Assembly: GCA_958298945.1 (NCBI GenBank)
Contig: OY282610.1
Span: 51,467,667-51,531,666 of the forward strand
Direction: 5' to 3'
Length of the DNA: 64,000 bases
From: Atherix ibis
Taxonomy: Eukaryota > Arthropoda > Insecta > Diptera > Athericidae
In this document: piece after piece, positions 51,449 through 61,540 of the stretch
How the letters are laid out: each line of letters opens with the position of its first letter
Position numbering within the stretch: the first letter of the stretch is position 1
The notes under the pieces: generated by a model
Seen by the model: only the letters and a program-made list of their open reading frames with translations
Told to the model about the DNA's origin: nothing
The model's database searches: none
Made by a program: the position numbers and the translations under genes

Positions 51449-53618
51449 ATGAATTTTTTCTCAAAACCACCAACAAAAATTTATCCAGAAAGAATTTTCT
51501 CATTCCAATGAGAATAATATGAATTGGAGAAGCTTTGCCTGAAAGTGCACAATCATACCCCAAACAAACATCTCCAAAAAACCACCATTTTCATAGAGAA
51601 AAACAAATTTTAAGAGAAAGTGGACTCAGTGTAATAATTGTTGCCTCCTATTTTTTGAGAAAACTGGGTGCCTGGTGTAAAAATTGGATTTTCGTGAATA
51701 TTGTCACAAATTTTCGAATTTTTGTGGTTTTTTGCATTTCTTTAGGTGGTCAATTTATTTTGCTTTCAGTAAATAAAAAATTTAATTTTAGGCAATTTTT
51801 TTTTAATAGTGCTCACAAAAATTTATTCTGAAAGGATATTCCTTTTTCGATCAGGATAATATGGATCTAGAAGGCTATGTTAAAGTGAATGTAATGAAAC
51901 CATGAAACAAATTGCCATTTTTATCCAAAAAAGCAAACTTTATTTTTTTAAAAATACAGCGAACTTTAGGTATTTTTTTTTAAAACGCCTGGAAAAAATT
52001 TTCCTGTAAGGACTTTTTTAGTCCGATCAGGATAATAACAATAATTATTAGTTTCACATATGTATGCGCATTAACATCATTAAACAAATTTTCGAAAAAA
52101 TTTCCTTTTTCATAGAAAAATAGAAATTTAAAAAAAAATTTAATGATCTTTTGGCAAATTTTTCTCAAAACTCCCACCGAAATTTATCGTGACATGTCAT
52201 TTTACTTCCAATCATTATATTAAGAGTCATAGAAGGTTTGCCTGAAAGTGTGCAATGACACCACAAAATAAATTCTAAAAAACCTTAATTTTTATACAAA
52301 AAAAACGAATTTTAATAAAGAAAACAATTAATTTTATGAATTTTTTCTCAAAATCACCAACAAAAATTTATCCAGAAAGAATATTCTCATTCCAATCGAG
52401 AAAATATGTATTGGAGAAGCTTTGCCTGAAAGTACGCAATGACACCATAAAAACAATTCTAAAAACCTTAATTTGTATACAAAAAAAAACGAATTTTAAG
52501 AAAGAAAACTATAAATTTTATGAATTTTTTCTCAAAATCACCAACAAAAATTTATCCAGAAAGGATATTCTCATTCCAATCGAGAAAATATGTATTGGAG
52601 AAGCTTTGCCTGAAAGTACGCAATGACACCATAAAAACAATTCTAAAAACCTTAATTTGTATACAAAAAAAAACGAATTTTAGGAAAGAAAACTATAAAT
52701 TTTATGAATTTTTTCTCAAAATCACCAACAAAAATTTATCCAGAAAGGATATTCTCATTCCAATCGAAAAAATATGCATTGGAGAAGCTTTGCCTAAAAG
52801 TACGCAATGACACCATAAAAACCGTTCTAAAAACCTTAATTTTTATACAAAAAAAACGAATTTTAATAAAGATAACAATTAATTTTATGAATTTTTTCAC
52901 AAAATCACCAACAAAAATTTATCCAGAAAGGATATTCTCATTCCAATCGAGAAAATATGCATTGGAGGAGCTTTGCCTAAAAGAACGTAATGACACCATA
53001 AAAACCGTTCTAAAAACCTTAATTTTTATACAAAAAAAACGAATTTTAAGAAAGAAAACCATAAATTTTATGAATTTTTTCTCAAAATCACCAACAAAAA
53101 TTTATCCAGAAATGATATTCTCATTCCAATCGAGAAAATATGCATTGGAGAAGCTTTGCCTAAAAGTACGCAATGACACCATAAAAACCGTTCTAAAAAC
53201 CTTAATTTTTATACAAAAAAAACGAATTTTAATAAAGAAAACAATTAATTTTATGAACTTTTTCTCAAAATCACCAACAAAAATTTATCCAGAAAGGATA
53301 TTCTCATTCCAATCGAGAAAATATGCATTGGAGAAGCTTTGCCTAAAAGTACGCAATGACACCATAAAAACCGTTCTAAAAACCTTAATTTTTATACAAA
53401 AAAAACGAATTTTAAGAAAGAAAACCATAAATTTTATGAATTTTTTCTCAAAATCACCAACAAAAATTTATCCAGAAATGATATTCTCATTCCAATCGAG
53501 AAAATATGCATTGGAGAAGCTTTGCCTGAAAGTACGCAATGACACCATAAAAACAATTCTAAAAACCTTAATTTTTATACAAAAAAAATGAATTTTAAGA
53601 AAGAAAACCATAAATTTT
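51449..53618 (+). repeat. HOR unit U28, 12-mer (2170 bp)
   Basis: Seven A monomers at 52336, 52520, 52704, 52887, 53070, 53253 and 53436. Those from 52704 onward are each 183 bp, so one frame stays open from 52704 to 53591 (295 codons), the longest in the window. B-block changes: gcatttcttta, gtgaatgtaatg, aataacaataat and ttttacttcc. Confidence 0.95.
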
Positions 53619-55057
53619 ATGAATTTTTTCTCAAAACCACCAACAAAAATTTATCCAGAAAGAATTTTCTCATTCCAATGAGAATAATATGAATTGGAGA
53701 AGCTTTGCCTGAAAGTGCACAATCATACCCCAAACAAACATCTCCAAAAAACCACCATTTGCATAGAGAAAAACAAATTTTAAGAGAAAGTGGACTCAGT
53801 GTAATAATTGTTGCCTCCTATTTTTTGAGAAAACTGGGTGCCTGGTGTAAAAATTGGATTTTCGTGAATATTGTCACAAATTTTCGAATTTTTGTGGTTT
53901 TTTGCATATCTTTAGGTGGTCAATTTATTTTGCTTTTAGTAAATAAAAAATTTAATTTTAGGCAATTTTTTTTTAATAGTGCTCACAAAAATTAATTCTG
54001 AAAGGATATTCCTTTTTCGATCAGGATAATATGGATCTAGAAGGCTATGTTAAAGTGTATGTAATGAAACCATGAAACAAATTGCCATTTTTATCCAAAA
54101 AAGCAAACTTTATTTTTAAAAAAATACAGCGAACTTTAGGTATTTTTTTTTAAAACGCCTGGAAAAAATTTTCCTGTAAGGACTTTTTTAGTCCGATCAG
54201 GATAATAAGAATAATTATTAGTTTTACATATGTATGCGCATTAACATCATTAAACAAATTTTCGAAAAAATTTCCTTTTTCATAGAAAAATAGAAATTTA
54301 AAAAAAAATTAATGATCTTTTGGCAAATTTTTCTCAAAACTCCCACCGAAATTTATCGTGACATGTCATTTTCCTTCCAATCATTATATTAAGAGTCATA
54401 GAAGGTTTGCCTGAAAGTGTGCAATGACACCACAAAATAAATTCTAAAAAACCTTAATTTTTATACAAAAAAAAACGAATTTTAATAAAGAAAACAATTA
54501 ATTTTATGAATTTTTTCTCAAAATCACCAACAAAAATTTATCCAGAAAGGATATTCTCATTCCAATCGAGAAAATATGTATTGAAAAAGCTTTCCCTGAA
54601 AGTACGCAATGACACCATGAAAACAATTCTAAAAACCTTAATTTGTATACAAAAAAAAAACGAATTTTAAGAAAGAAAACTATAAATTTTATGAATTTTT
54701 TCTCAAAATCACCAACAAAAATTTATCCAGAAAGGATATTCTCATTCCAATCGAGAAAATATGTATTGGAGAAGCTTTGCCTGAAAGTACGCAATGACAC
54801 CATAAAAACAATTCTAAAAACCTTAATTTGTATACAAAAAAAAACGAATTTTAGGAAAGAAAACTATAAATTTTATGAATTTTTTCTCAAAATCACCAAC
54901 AAAAATTTATCCAGAAAGGATATTCTCATTCCAATCGAGAAAATATGCATTGGAGAAGCTTTGCCTAAAAGTACGCAATGACACCATAAAAACCGTTCTA
55001 AAAACCTTAATTTTTATACAAAAAAAACGAATTTTAAGAAAGAAAACCATAAATTTT
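53619..55057 (+). repeat. HOR unit U29, 8-mer (1439 bp)
   Basis: A1, A2 and A3 (54507, 54691, 54875) with no A4. B1 has catttgcatag, B2 gcttttagtaaat, B3 aaattaattctg and B4 gttttacatatg; B4 also lacks one T in aaaaattaatgatc. A1 has tattgaaaaagctttccc and ccatgaaaac. Confidence 0.95.
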
Positions 55058-55240
55058 ATGAATTTTTTCTCAAAACCACCAACAAAAATTTATCCAGAAA
55101 GAATTTTCTCATTCCAATGAGAATAATATGAATTGGAGAAGCTTTGCCTGAAAGTGCACAATCATACCCCAAACAAACATCTCCAAAAAACCACCATTTT
55201 CATAGAGAAAAACAAATTTTAAGAGAAAGTGGACTCAGTG
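55058..55240 (+). repeat. Module B1 (reference copy)
   Basis: The first half is A-like, with diagnostic changes tcaaaaccaccaac, agaaagaattttctc and gagaataatatgaattgg. The second half is strongly diverged (gtgcacaatcatacccc, ccaccattttcatagag) but keeps the A-type end caaattttaagagaaag. The 3' border is placed by the 183 bp period and is uncertain by about 15 bp. Confidence 0.8.
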
Positions 55241-55399
55241 TAATAATTGTTGCCTCCTATTTTTTGAGAAAACTGGGTGCCTGGTGTAAAAATTGGATTT
55301 TCGTGAATATTGTCACAAATTTTCGAATTTTTGTGGTTTTTTGCATATCTTTAGGTGGTCAATTTATTTTGCTTTCAGTAAATAAAAAATTTAATTTTA
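55241..55399 (+). repeat. Module B2 (reference copy), most diverged and most G-rich
   Basis: Contains ctgggtgcctggtg, ttcgtgaatattgtcac, gtggttttttgc and ggtggtcaattt. Only its 3' end (aaaaaatttaattttagg) looks clearly like an A monomer end. The spacing of its A-like end from those of B1 and B3 (about 178 bp each) suggests a degenerate monomer, but an old unrelated insertion cannot be excluded. Confidence 0.6.
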
Positions 55400-55578
55400 G
55401 GCAATTTTTTTTTAATAGTGCTCACAAAAATTTATTCTGAAAGGATATTCCTTTTTCGATCAGGATTATATGGATCTAGAAGGCTATGTTAAAGTGTATG
55501 TAATGAAACCATGAAAAAAATTGCCATTTTTATCCAAAAAAGCAAACTTTATTTTTAAAAAAATACAGCGAACTTTAG
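55400..55578 (+). repeat. Module B3 (reference copy)
   Basis: Aligns by eye to A along its length: gctcacaaaaatttattctg with caccaacaaaaatttatcca, then tcgatcagg with the A-type aatcgag region, agaaggctatgttaaagt with the agctttgcctgaaagt region, and gtaatgaaaccat with gcaatgacaccat. Confidence 0.8.
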
Positions 55579-55618
55579 GTATTTTTTTTTAAAACGCCTG
55601 GAAAAAATTTTCCTGTAA

Positions 55619-55633
55619 GGACTTTTTTAGTCC
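55619..55633 (+). other. Short perfect hairpin in B4
   Basis: ggact, a five-T loop and agtcc form a perfect 5 bp stem. The sequence is the same in nearly all B4 modules from the left edge to U30. In U31-U34 it is changed to ggcctttttaagtcc, which breaks the central pair. A T-rich loop hairpin in a satellite may be fortuitous; no function is claimed. Confidence 0.5.
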
Positions 55634-55664
55634 GATCAGGATAATAAGAATAATTATTAGTTTC

Positions 55665-55680
55665 ACATATGTATGCGCAT
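55665..55680 (+). other. Two adjacent 8 bp palindromes in B4
   Basis: acatatgt is immediately followed by atgcgcat; both are perfect palindromes. They are kept in nearly all units. Exceptions are U15, where the first is deleted exactly, and U19 and U24, where the second carries a substitution. Dyad motifs of this kind can be protein sites or cruciform-forming; this is inference. Confidence 0.5.
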
Positions 55681-55761
55681 TAACATCATTAAACAAATTT
55701 TCGAAAAAATTTCCTTTTTCAGAGAAAAATAGAAATTTAAAAAAAAATTTAATGATCTTTT

Positions 55762-55944
55762 GGCAAATTTTTCTCAAAACTCCCACCGAAATTTATCGTG
55801 ACATGTCATTTTCCTTCCAATCATTATATTAAGAGTCATAGAAGGTTTGCCTGAAAGTGTGCAATGACACAACAAAATAAATTCTAAAAAACCTTAATTT
55901 TTATACAAAAAAAACGAATTTTAATAAAGAAAACAATTAATTTT
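55762..55944 (+). repeat. Module B5 (reference copy)
   Basis: A 183 bp diverged monomer starting ggcaaatttttctcaaaac where A has atgaattttttctcaaaat. The first half is distinctive (cgtgacatgtcatt). The second half is very A-like (gaaggtttgcctgaaagt, gtgcaatgacaccac), which explains why most hybrid monomers involve B5. Confidence 0.85.
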
Positions 55945-56127
55945 ATGAATTTTTTCTCAAAATCACCAACAAAAATTTATCCAGAAAGGATATTCTCATT
56001 CCAATCGAGAAAATATGTATTGGAGAAGCTTTGCCTGAAAGTACGCAATAACACCATAAAAACAATTCTAAAAACCTTAATTTGTATACAAAAAAAAACG
56101 AATTTTAAGAAGAAAACTATAAATTTT
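55945..56127 (+). repeat. A monomer subtype A1 (reference copy)
   Basis: Follows B5 and the lead-in aataaagaaaacaattaat. Subtype marks are atgtattgg, cctgaaagtacg, acaattct and ttaatttgtatac. Confidence 0.85.
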
Positions 56128-56311
56128 ATGAATTTTTTCTCAAAATCACCAACAAAAATTTATCCAGAAAGGATATTCTCATTCCAATCGAGAAAATATG
56201 AATTGGAGAAGCTTTGCCTGAAAGTACGCAATGACACCATAAAAACAATTCTAAAAACCTTAATTTGTATACAAAAAAAAACGAATTTTAGGAAAGAAAA
56301 CTATAAATTTT
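56128..56311 (+). repeat. A monomer subtype A2 (reference copy)
   Basis: Like A1 in the body, but preceded by aagaaagaaaactat in most units (one G-A step shorter here) and followed by aggaaagaaaactat. Confidence 0.85.
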
Positions 56312-56494
56312 ATGAATTTTTTCTCAAAATCACCAACAAAAATTTATCCAGAAAGGATATTCTCATTCCAATCGAGAAAATATGCATTGGAGAAGCTTTG
56401 CCTAAAAGTACGCAATGACACCATAAAAACCGTTCTAAAAACCTTAATTTTTATACAAAAAACACGAATTTTAAGAAAGAAAACCATAAATTTT
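56312..56494 (+). repeat. A monomer subtype A3 (reference copy)
   Basis: Subtype marks are the lead-in aggaaagaaaactat, atgcattgg, cctaaaagtacg, accgttct and ttaatttttatac. It is usually exactly 183 bp. This subtype supplies most of the extra monomers in long units. Confidence 0.85.
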
Positions 56495-56677
56495 ATGAAT
56501 TTTTTCTCAAAATCACCAACAAAAATTTATCCAGAAATGATATTCTCATTCCAATCGAGAAAATATGCATTGGAGAAGCTTTGCCTGAAAGTACGCAATG
56601 ACACCATAAAAACAATTCTAAAAACCTTAATTTTTATACAAAAAAAATGAATTTTAAGAAAGAAAACCATAAATTTT
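56495..56677 (+). repeat. A monomer subtype A4 (reference copy)
   Basis: Marks are ccagaaatgatattc, atgcattgg, cctgaaagtacg and a terminal A-run followed by tgaattttaag rather than cgaattttaag. That change creates the stop codon ending most read-through frames. Confidence 0.85.
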
Positions 56678-58297
56678 ATGAATTTTTTCTCAAAACCACC
56701 AACAAAAATTTATCCAGAAAGAATTTTCTCATTCCAATGAGAATAATATGAATTGGAGAAGCTTTGCCTGAAAGTGCACAATCATACCCCAAACAAACAT
56801 CTCCAAAAAACCACCATTTTCATAGAGAAAAACAAATTTTAAGAGAAAGTGGACTCAGTGTAATAATTGTTGCCTCCTATTTTTTGAGAAAACTGGGTGC
56901 CTGGTGTAAAAATTGGATTTTCGTGAATATTGTCACAAATTTTCGAATTTTTGTGGTTTTTTGCATATCTTTAGGTGGTCAATTTATTTTGCTTTCAGTA
57001 AATAAAAAATTTAATTTTAGGCATTTTTTTTTAATAGTGCTCACAAAAATTTATTCTGAAAGGATATTCCTTTTTCGATCAGGATAATATGGATCTAGAA
57101 GGCTATGTTAAAGTGTATGTAATGAAACCATGAAACAAATTGCCATTTTTATCCAAAAAAGCAAACTTTATTTTTAAAAAAATACAGCGAACTTTAGGTA
57201 TTTTTTTTTAAAACGCCTGGAAAAAATTTTCCTGTAAGGCCTTTTTAAGTCCGATCAGGATAATAAGAATAATTATTAGTTTCACATATGTATGCGCATT
57301 AACATCATTAAACAAATTTTCGAAAAAATTTCCTTTTTCATAGAAAAATAGAAATTTAAAAAAAAATTTAATGATCTTTTGGCAAATTTTTCTCAAAACT
57401 CCCACCGAAATTTATCGTGACATGTCATTTTCCTTCCAATCATTATATTAAGAGTCATAGAAGGTTTGCCTGAAAGTGTGCAATGACACCACAAAATAAA
57501 TTCTAAAAAACCTTAATTTTTATACAAAAAAAACGAATTTTAATAAAGAAAACAATTAATTTTATGAATTTTTTCTCAAAATCACCAACAAAAATTTATC
57601 CAGAAAGGATATTCTCATTCCAATCGAGAAAATATGTATTGGAGAAGCTTTGCCTGAAAGTACGCAATGACACCATAAAAACAATTCTAAAAACCTTAAT
57701 TTGTATACAAAAAAAAACGAATTTTCAGAAAGAAAACTATAAATTTTATGAATTTTTTCTCAAAATCACCAACAAAAATTTATCCAGAAAGGATATTCTC
57801 ATTCCAATCGAAAAAATATATATTGGAGAAGCTTTGCCTGAAAGTACGCAATGACACCATAAAAACAATTCTAAAAACCTTAATTTGTATACAAAAAAAA
57901 ACGAATTTTAGGAAAGAAAACTATAAATTTTATGAATTTTTTCTCAAAATCACCAACAAAAATTTATCCAGAAAGGATATTCTCATTCCAATCGAGAAAA
58001 TATGCATTGGAGAAGCTTTGCCTAAAAGTACGCAATGACACCATAAAAACTGTTCTAAAAACCTTAATTTTTATACAAAAAAAACGAATTTTAAGAAAGA
58101 AAACCATAAATTTTATGAATTTTTTCTCAAAATCACCAACAAAAATTTATCCAGAAATGATATTCTCATTCCAATCGAGAAAATATGCATTGGAGAAGCT
58201 TTGCCTGAAAGTACGCAATGACACCATAAAAACAATTCTAAAAACCTTAATTTGTATACAAAAAAAACGAATTTTCAGAAAGAAAACTATAAATTTT
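56678..58297 (+). repeat. HOR unit U31, 9-mer, first of the homogenised group (1620 bp)
   Basis: From B3 onward it carries the group markers: ggcattttttttta at the B2/B3 border, ggcctttttaagtcc in B4, gaattttcagaaag before A2 and before the next B1, and aaaatatatattgg in A2. B1 and most of B2 are still of the common type. A3 has aactgttct. Confidence 0.96.
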
Positions 58298-59916
58298 ATG
58301 AATTTTTTCTCAAAACCACCAACAAAAATTTATCCAGAAAGAATTTTCTCATTCCAATGAGAATAATATGAATTGGAGAAGCTTTGCCTGAAAGTGCACA
58401 ATCATACCCCAAACAAACATCTCCAAAAAACCACCATTTTCATAGAGAAAAACAAATTTTAAGAGAAAGTGGACTCAGTGTAATAATTGTTGCCTCCTAT
58501 TTTTTGAGAAAACTGGGTGCCTGGTGTAAAAATTGGATTTTCGTGAATATTGTCACAAATTTTCGAATTTTTGTGGTTTTTTGCATATCTTTAGGTGGTC
58601 AATTTATTTTGCTTTCAGTAAATAAAAAATTTAATTTTAGGCATTTTTTTTTAATAGTGCTCACAAAAATTTATTCTGAAAGGATATTCCTTTTTCGATC
58701 AGGATAATATGGATCTAGAAGGCTATGTTAAAGTGTATGTAATGAAACCATGAAACAAATTGCCATTTTTATCCAAAAAAGCAAACTTTATTTTTAAAAA
58801 AATACAGCGAACTTTAGGTATTTTTTTTTAAAACGCCTGGAAAAAATTTTCCTGTAAGGCCTTTTTAAGTCCGATCAGGATAATAAGAATAATTATTAGT
58901 TTCACATATGTATGCGCATTAACATCATTAAACACATTTTCGAAAAAATTTCCTTTTTCATAGAAAAATAGAAATTTAAAAAAAAATTTAATGATCTTTT
59001 GGCAAATTTTTCTCAAAACTCCCACCGAAATTTATCGTGACATGTCATTTTCCTTCCAATCATTATATTAAGAGTCATAGAAGGTTTGCCTGAAAGTGTG
59101 CAATGACACCACAAAATAAATTCTAAAAAACCTTAATTTTTATACAAAAAAAACGAATTTTAATAAAGAAAACAATTAATTTTATGAATTTTTTCTCAAA
59201 ATCACCAACAAAAATTTATCCAGAAAGGATATTCTCATTCCAATCGAGAAAATATGTATTGGAGAAGCTTTGCCTGAAAGTACGCAATGACACCATAAAA
59301 ACAATTCTAAAAACCTTAATTTGTATACAAAAAAAAAACGAATTTTCAGAAAGAATATAAATTTTATGAATTTTTTCTCAAAATCACCAACAAAAATTTA
59401 TCCAGAAAGGATATTCTCATTCCAATCGAAAAAATATATATTGGAGAAGCTTTGCCTGAAAGTACGCAATGACACCATAAAAACAATTCTAAAAACCTTA
59501 ATTTGTATACAAAAAAAAACGAATTTTAGGAAAGAAAACTATTAATTTTATGAATTTTTTCTCAAAATCACCAACAAAAATTTATCCAGAAAGGATATTC
59601 TCATTCCAATCGAGAAAATATGCATTGGAGAAGCTTTGCCTAAAAGTACGCAATGACACCATAAAAACCGTTCTAAAAACCTTAATTTTTATACAAAAAA
59701 AACGAATTTTAAGAAAGAAAACCATAAATTTTATGAATTTTTTCTCAAAATCACCAACAAAAATTTATCCAGAAATGATATTCTCATTCCAATCGAGAAA
59801 ATATGCATTGGAGAAGCTTTGCCTGAAAGTACGCAATGACACCATAAAAACAATTCTAAAAACCTTAATTTGTATACAAAAAAAAACGAATTTTCAGAAA
59901 GAAAACTATAAATTTT
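58298..59916 (+). repeat. HOR unit U32, 9-mer, homogenised group (1619 bp)
   Basis: Nearly identical to U31 and U33. Private differences are acacattttcg in B4 and a three-base loss in the lead of A2 (agaatataaatttt, about 59350). Confidence 0.96.
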
Positions 59917-61540
59917 ATGAATTTTTTCTCAAAACCACCAACAAAAATTTATCCAGAAAGAATTTTCTCATTCCAATGAGAATAATATGAATTGGAGAAG
60001 CTTTGCCTGAAAGTGCACAATCATACCCCAAACAAACATCTCCAAAAAACCACCATTTTCATAGAGAAAAACAAATTTTAAGAGAAAGTGGACTCAGTGT
60101 AATAATTGTTGCCTCCTATTTTTTGAGAAAACTGGGTGCCTGGTGTAAAAATTGGATTTTCGTGAATATTGTCACAAATTTTCGAATTTTTGTGGTTTTT
60201 TGCATATCTTTAGGTGGTCAATTTATTTTGCTTTCAGTAAATAAAAAATTTAATTTTAGGCATTTTTTTTTTAATAGTGCTCACAAAAATTTATTCTGAA
60301 AGGATATTCCTTTTTCGATCAGGATAATATGGATCTAGAAGGCTATGTTAAAGTGTATGTAATGAAACCATGAAACAAATTGCCATTTTTATCCAAAAAA
60401 GCAAACTTTATTTTTAAAAAAATACAGCGAACTTTAGGTATTTTTTTTTAAAACGCCTGGAAAAAATTTTCCTGTAAGGCCTTTTTAAGTCCGATCAGGA
60501 TAATAAGAATAATTATTAGTTTCACATATGTATGCGCATTAACATCATTAAACAAATTTTCGAAAAAATTTCCTTTTTCATAGAAAAATAGAAATTTAAA
60601 AAAAAATTTAATGATCTTTTGGCAAATTTTTCTCAAAACTCCCACCGAAATTTATCGTGACATGTCATTTTCCTTCCAATCATTATATTAAGAGTCATAG
60701 AAGGTTTGCCTGAAAGTGTGCAATGACACCACAAAATAAATTCTAAAAAACCTTAATTTTTATACAAAAAAAAACGAATTTTAATAAAGAAAACAATTAA
60801 TTTTATGAATTTTTTCTCAAAATCACCAACAAAAATTTATCCAGAAAGGATATTCTCATTCCAATCGAGAAAATATGTATTGGAGAAGCTTTGCCTGAAA
60901 GTACGCAATGACACCATAAAAACAATTCTAAAAACCTTAATTTGTATACAAAAAAAAAACGAATTTTCAGAAAGAAAACTATAAATTTTATGAATTTTTT
61001 CTCAAAATCACCAACAAAAATTTATCCAGAAAGGATATTCTCATTCCAATCGAAAAAATATATATTGGAGAAGCTTTGCCTGAAAGTACGCAATGACACC
61101 ATAAAAACAATTCTAAAAACCTTAATTTGTATACAAAAAAAAACGAATTTTAGGAAAGAAAACTATTAATTTTATGAATTTTTTCTCAAAATCACCAACA
61201 AAAATTTATCCAGAAAGGATATTCTCATTCCAATCGAGAAAATATGCATTGGAGAAGCTTTGCCTAAAAGTACGCAATGACACCATAAAAACCGTTCTAA
61301 AAACCTTAATTTTTATACAAAAAAAACGAATTTTAAGAAAGAAAACCATAAATTTTATGAATTTTTTCTCAAAATCACCAACAAAAATTTATCCAGAAAT
61401 GATATTCTCATTCCAATCGAGAAAATATGCATTGGAGAAGCTTTGCCTGAAAGTACGCAATGACACCATAAAAACAATTCTAAAAACCTTAATTTGTATA
61501 CAAAAAAAAACGAATTTTCAGAAAGAAAACTATAAATTTT
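59917..61540 (+). repeat. HOR unit U33, 9-mer, homogenised group (1624 bp)
   Basis: Differs from its neighbours mainly by A-run and T-run lengths, for example one extra T after ggca near 60263. All group markers are present. Confidence 0.96.

Larger units (their letters stand above)
55579..55761 (+). repeat. Module B4 (reference copy)
   Basis: About 183 bp. The first part aligns with A (aaaaaattttcctgtaagg). It shares gatcaggataat with B3. Its second half is highly diverged and carries a hairpin and two adjacent 8 bp palindromes, annotated separately. Confidence 0.75.
55058..56677 (+). repeat. HOR unit U30, 9-mer, reference copy for module borders (1620 bp)
   Basis: A regular nine-monomer unit with A1-A4 at 55945, 56128, 56312 and 56495. 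Private changes are ggattatatgg and gaaaaaaattgcc (B3), ttcagagaaaa (B4), gacacaacaaaat (B5) and atgaattggag in A2. It lacks the diagnostic variants of the four units to its right. Confidence 0.96.

Noticed and set aside
55360..55405. Intron-like 3' splice site (tttgctttcag) in B2
   Set aside because: A pyrimidine stretch before an AG is expected by chance in A/T-rich sequence, and there is no exon on either side.
55455..55470. CENP-B-box-like start (ttcgatcagg) in B3
   Set aside because: Only the first four bases fit; the required CGGG half is absent in all copies read.
55941..56020. Strict 10.5 bp phasing of A/T tracts (bent DNA)
   Set aside because: Tract centres read by hand in an A monomer are unevenly spaced (about 8, 16, 30, 42 and 67), so phased curvature is not supported without a calculation.
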